A stretch of DNA of 64,000 nt from Petrolisthes cinctipes (taxonomy: Eukaryota > Arthropoda > Malacostraca > Decapoda > Porcellanidae), in contig JAWQEG010001559.1 in NCBI GenBank assembly GCA_033782935.1, positions 3,824,501 to 3,888,500 of the forward strand, written 5' to 3'. Made by a program: the position numbers and the translations under genes. A model generated the notes under the pieces. It had not been told where the DNA came from. It worked only from the letters and a program-made list of their open reading frames with translations, and searched no databases. Shown one piece after another: positions 59,790 to 64,000 of the stretch (the first letter of the stretch is position 1; every line of letters starts with the position of its first letter).

Positions 59790-61964
59790 TACTTATAGTT
59801 ATATTCATCACTACATTATACTCTCAGTCCTTCATTGAACACCACTAAAATTAATATTTTCCCAGAGTTCTGTTATTCATTACCATTCAGGCCTGTGTTA
59901 AAAGGATAGTGTTAAATTTATTCACTGTATATCGAGTGTTTATTGTATAATGGTATTGTAAGTTCTCAATATTTCACCTTAATTTGTAATTTAACTCAGG
60001 CCGAGTAGACAATACAATCCTGAGAAAACAATTGGATATTCTTCAATGAGTGACCAAGAATGGTAAAGACAAGTAATTATTCACGCTACAGTTGGCATGC
60101 ATCAAGAAACAGAGATGAACTGCACCATCACTAAACAAACTAAACCATATACCGTATCTCACTTAACCCTTTGAGTGTCATGTCACTTTCTTTGTTGCAT
60201 TATGAGTGATTGCAGATGATTTTATTAAGTGCCTGGAAGTTTAATTTACACAATGGACTAAAGAGTGTAAAGATTATCCCATTCAGAGAAGCTTCATACT
60301 TTTACAACAATATGAACAATATTAACTCCATATGGTTTTCTTCAACTGAATGAATGAATGAAAGGAGGAAGAAAGAAGATTCTGCAAGGCCAGAAATACC
60401 TTAGACCACAGAAGGGAAGGAAACAGAAAGGAAAGGACAAAAGTTGGCTTATAATATTGCCGACACCTCTGCAGGCAATACTCTCGGTAATTCTGAAAAA
60501 CAGGTTCATCTAGAGTTTTCCATATTTATATAATTTTTCATGCATAGTTTTGTTTCTATTCATATTGACAAAATCATTGTGAGGAAAGAACCTTTAACCT
60601 GACCTGACCTAACATTGCCACAATAACATAAGAGTGAAAGGCAGGTGCAGAGTACCAGTACATATAATTCAGTTGTTTAAAACACCAAAAGTATAAGAAG
60701 GATTACTCTATACTCTTTGATAACACCACTATTCAAAATACCAGAATTCCCAATGCTAAAAATAAGTGAAGGGCCACCAAACAATATGCTACATAAAGTT
60801 GGCCATAACTTTCATTTTACGTAAGAATTATGTTCCTGAAAAAGTCATGTAAAAAATAGATCGTGTAAAACAAACATCTGAGGGTGTTAGTTTGAAAAAC
60901 ACGTGATTCAAAATTTATTTTTATTTGGACTTTATATTAATTTGGGTGATGATATTAGTTGACAAGGTGTGAAACTCAGTCTATTTGGTACTTTAATTAT
61001 ATTTTACTAACTATAACCGGGGCTGCTCGGTCAGACAGCTTGAGGAACTTACAACAACTAACTATACCCTAACCATTAGCCTATGTCCTATGAGGAGGAT
61101 CTCAAAAAGAAAATGCATATAGTAACAATAATAAACTCGCCTAAAATGAGTTACCTATTTTTTGCACTATGAAGGTACTCCAATTGTGGGAAACTCGTGG
61201 ATGAAATACGAATCATGTGTACAGTCGTGGACATAAGTTTCAGTACACATGGATAACTTAAACATATTGCTGTCTAATGTCATCACGCTGTCATATGATG
61301 TTATTGTTTTGAATAGTGAGTAGCTGCTTGTAGCAAATTAAAAGATTCTGCTTAACTTTTATGGGTTATCGGAGATGTTGGCTCTTGGTAAGTTTCATCT
61401 CCAAGATTCTCCATTATTTCATTTTTTTTTTTTTTTTTTTTTTTCCACAATGTAAGTGTGTTGTGCTTGTGAACCCAAGCAGAACTGTGGGCAAATTTCT
61501 TAACCAATACAGTAATCTAGTTTCCAGATGGAGTCCTATTTACTTTATATAGTATTTATGATGTAACATATTCAATAACAGATATTTATAATGGTTTCCA
61601 CATTCAGACTGTTTGGAGTCTGGCATACATTAAATTTTATTGAATGGTACTTTATATTGATATTTCTTCCACACTTGGCCTTACAGCAAGGTAAGAAACT
61701 AGTGAGAAAATGTGGAATACCATCATGAAATGTCATTCATGATTTACGCTCCTTCAAATGAGTTGTGTTTATAGGCATCCCAAACAATATCTGACATGAT
61801 ATGGATCTCTCTCATATTATATATTTCACTGGTGAGGACATTATGTGAGCTACCTGCCTTTAACTTCATCTTTCTCAATATAGAGTAAAGAAATTCCTTT
61901 AATATTTTACTGTATTACTAGTGCATGTGTTATTAGGTGAAGGGAAATTATATGATAACTTATA
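59790..61964. other. Intergenic stretch with no recognisable gene
   Basis: AT-rich, short open frames only. A T homopolymer lies at about 61421-61444. I see no exon with module spacing and no retroelement protein. Confidence 0.5.
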
Positions 61965-62179
61965 CAGTAAACCCTCACTAAACCGAACTTAAGGACAGTA
62001 CAGTACACCGGAATTGTGTAAAACCAGACTCAACAAGTCATATTGAAATGTCCTACTAACAGGAAAAAGTCCACACAAGAAGGAATAAGTGTGGCGCCAT
62101 GCTGCCTTTACTGGACTTGTTGCTAAATCAGGCAATGTGCTGCCACCTCCAATAAGTCCAGTTCACTGAGGGTTTATTG
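61965..62179. mobile_element. 215-bp Tigger/pogo-like MITE
   Basis: Ends cagtaaaccctcactaaac and, inverted, ggtttattg preceded by cagttcactgag, giving imperfect terminal repeats starting CA(G/A)TAAACCCTCA. TA dinucleotides flank both sides (61963-61964, 62180-62181), the target-site duplication of Tc1/mariner/pogo elements. No transposase inside. Confidence 0.6.
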
Positions 62180-62181
62180 TA

Positions 62182-62997
62182 AAAAAAGCCATTTCTTCGT
62201 CCCAACTTCATTTATCACCCATTATCATTATAATATCTCATTGAATGGTATTATAATGGGTTATCCAGTATACGTTATGGTGACTTCCAAATTTGCAATG
62301 GAACTAAACAAAGAAATTCATGTCACAGTATGGAAAACTTGAAATTTTGGTTATAAAAGAAAATTATCATGACTTATGCTAATTTATCAGATGATGTAAT
62401 AGAGATAAATTGATTCACCATAATTCTCTTAAATTCATTGACATAATTTGTTATTGTATTTTCACACAAACCTGGTGATCATTCAGTTAAAAGAAAATAT
62501 AATGGCAAGAGTGAATTTCTTAGGTTAGTTTCATTACAAATTTGGAGGTCACTGAGGCTTATACTGTCTAACCCATAATACAGTCATTCCATTCAGCTAA
62601 AGTATCATAATGAGTGTGAGTGAGGTACCGTTACAGTATTACTGTATAATGAGTTTGTGGACATGTTTGACAAGGATATGGCTCACACTAGAGTGAGTTT
62701 TTGTGGCAACCTGAAGCTTGGTAATAAAATTTGTGTACCTGAAGTACAGTACAATATCAATGTTTAATTTACCTATAATGTATATATATATATACTTGAT
62801 GTGGGGATCACAGACCTGTCCATCTTTAACCCGTTACTGGTATACCAATGTATGACTCTCAAGGTTGGACAAAATTAAAAAGGTTCTTTGTGGTATAATA
62901 GTAGAATGCCCATAATAAAACAACACATTCACTGATATAACTACCCCATAGGCAGGGAATATTCTCTTGTATCTGGCTATGATATCTGTTGTGAGGC
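62182..62997. other. Intergenic stretch with no recognisable gene
   Basis: AT-rich; a short (TA)n run near 62780. Nothing else supported. Confidence 0.5.
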
Positions 62998-63247
62998 CCT
63001 ATCTATCTATCATTCTATATATAGCTCTATCTATCTATCATTCTAGCTATAGCTCTATCTATCTATCATTCTATATATAGCTCTATCTATCTATCATTCT
63101 AGCTATAGCTCTATCTATCTATCATTCTATATATAGCTCTATCTATCTATCATTCTAGCTATAGCTCTATCTATCTATCATTCTATATATAGCTCTATCT
63201 ATCTATCATTCTAGCTATAGCTCTATCTATCTATCATTCTAGCTATT
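62998..63247. repeat. Minisatellite of two alternating 28-bp units
   Basis: Nine copies of a 28-bp unit (ctctatctatctatcattct plus a variable end). Units ending atatatag and agctatag alternate four times, then an agctat-type unit repeats at the end. The dimer of 56 bp is therefore the amplified unit. Confidence 0.85.
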
Positions 63248-63249
63248 GT

Positions 63250-64000
63250 TTTGAAGTCTCATTTCCTCCATGGCAAAGAAGATTCAATGAATCCTTCCTC
63301 TTCATTCACGTTCCTCTCCTTCACTTAGAGCCATAAGCAAGAATATCCATGGTGTTAACAATGACTTCAGAGACACACTACAGAGCCATCGTACCTGTAC
63401 TACACCATCATCAACACCACCAATGTTCTTGCCTACAACCCTTATTCTTGCACCTTCTTTACCCTCTCTCTCACACTGGGCCTCTCAAGCTCATTCCCAT
63501 TATATTAAAACAGTAAGGAAGCCTTTATGTTTCTACCCGGGTGAACAGACTCCAGAATACACAGTACAGTGTATTGGTAATATACAAGAATACAGTACAT
63601 GTACTAAGGATTTCAGAGACATTGCAAGCTCGTTTTTCAGAATAACTCTGTAACGAACACTCGTATCAGTGTCACGAGTCAGACATAATACTCGTGACGT
63701 AATTTGAATTACAGAGAGTTGGAAGATTCCATACTGGGAGTGTTCTGGAATATTCCATTCATGAGACAAAGGAGACAGGAGTGGGTTAAGTTGGGGGTGC
63801 AGCTAGTTAATCCGCAGGTACCGGATTAGTAGCAAAAATAGACCAGGTAGAAAAAGGGAAAAAGGGTCATGGTTCAACTGAATTTGCCACATTCAGTCAT
63901 ATAGGTGTTCGTACATTAATTACAAATTGTATTAATAATTATGCTACCAGGGTAACTATGGTATTGCAAATGATCGTGAAGTGGAGGGAGATTATCGGGA
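63250..64000. other. Intergenic stretch with no recognisable gene
   Basis: No supported coding feature. A short cgtgacg/cactcgta-type inverted arrangement occurs near 63660-63705 but has no defined ends. Confidence 0.5.

Overview
The window looks like eukaryotic, most likely arthropod and probably decapod-crustacean, nuclear DNA. The reasons are spliced coding sequence in very short exons, AT-rich introns full of (CT)n/(GA)n microsatellites, several non-LTR retrotransposon families and MITE-like palindromes. The species call is inference; splicing and coding signals are read directly. There is no bacterial-style gene organisation, tRNA, rRNA or CRISPR array.

One plus-strand host gene fills the window from 599 to 59457. 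Its 5' end (signal peptide and first exons) lies off the left edge. I can place 30 short exons of 84-111 nt, each encoding one cysteine-rich module of about 28-37 residues (EB-module/EGF-like spacing), then a long Asn/Gly-rich terminal exon. Every module exon starts and ends in phase 1, so any number can be added or removed without breaking the frame. Order: E0-Y-(X-Y)x4, E0-Y again, (P-Q)x8, U1, U2, tail. The visible part would encode about 1,137 residues.

Layout. 1-2094: first E0-Y block, copied almost unchanged at 17754-19847. 1781-15892: array A, four units of 3.2-3.7 kb plus a partial fifth. Each full unit carries exons Y and X, a decayed retrotransposon endonuclease fragment and a 147-bp GTAC-rich palindromic MITE; two of the four also carry a 547-bp insertion. 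16085-17753: antisense retrotransposon reverse-transcriptase remnant interrupted by a 642-bp inverted-repeat DNA transposon. 19858-57836: array B, nine units of about 2.7 kb, each with a split dead exon (R), a (CT)n tract, exon P, a dead exon (S) and exon Q. Three (CT)n tracts (units 4, 5, 8) carry a 5-kb CR1/Jockey-like LINE. 58021-59457: two unique module exons and the Asn/Gly-rich C-terminus. 59458-64000: 3' UTR with a C-rich minisatellite, then intergenic DNA with a Tigger/pogo-like MITE and an alternating 28-bp minisatellite.

The LINEs encode ORF1 (zinc-finger-like N-terminus, coiled coil, Lys/Asn/Glu-rich linker, SGNH esterase) and ORF2 (APE-type endonuclease plus reverse transcriptase). 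Copy 2 (37168-42216) looks most intact. ORF2 lacks an upstream ATG, overlaps the end of ORF1 in the -1 frame, and a canonical slippery heptamer GGGAAAC followed by an 8-bp stem-loop lies at the overlap in all three copies. All three sit inside the same microsatellite of the host unit in the same orientation but with different junctions. The strongest candidates for something new are this microsatellite-targeted LINE with predicted -1 frameshifting and the repeatedly amplified phase-1 module gene with two possible C-termini.
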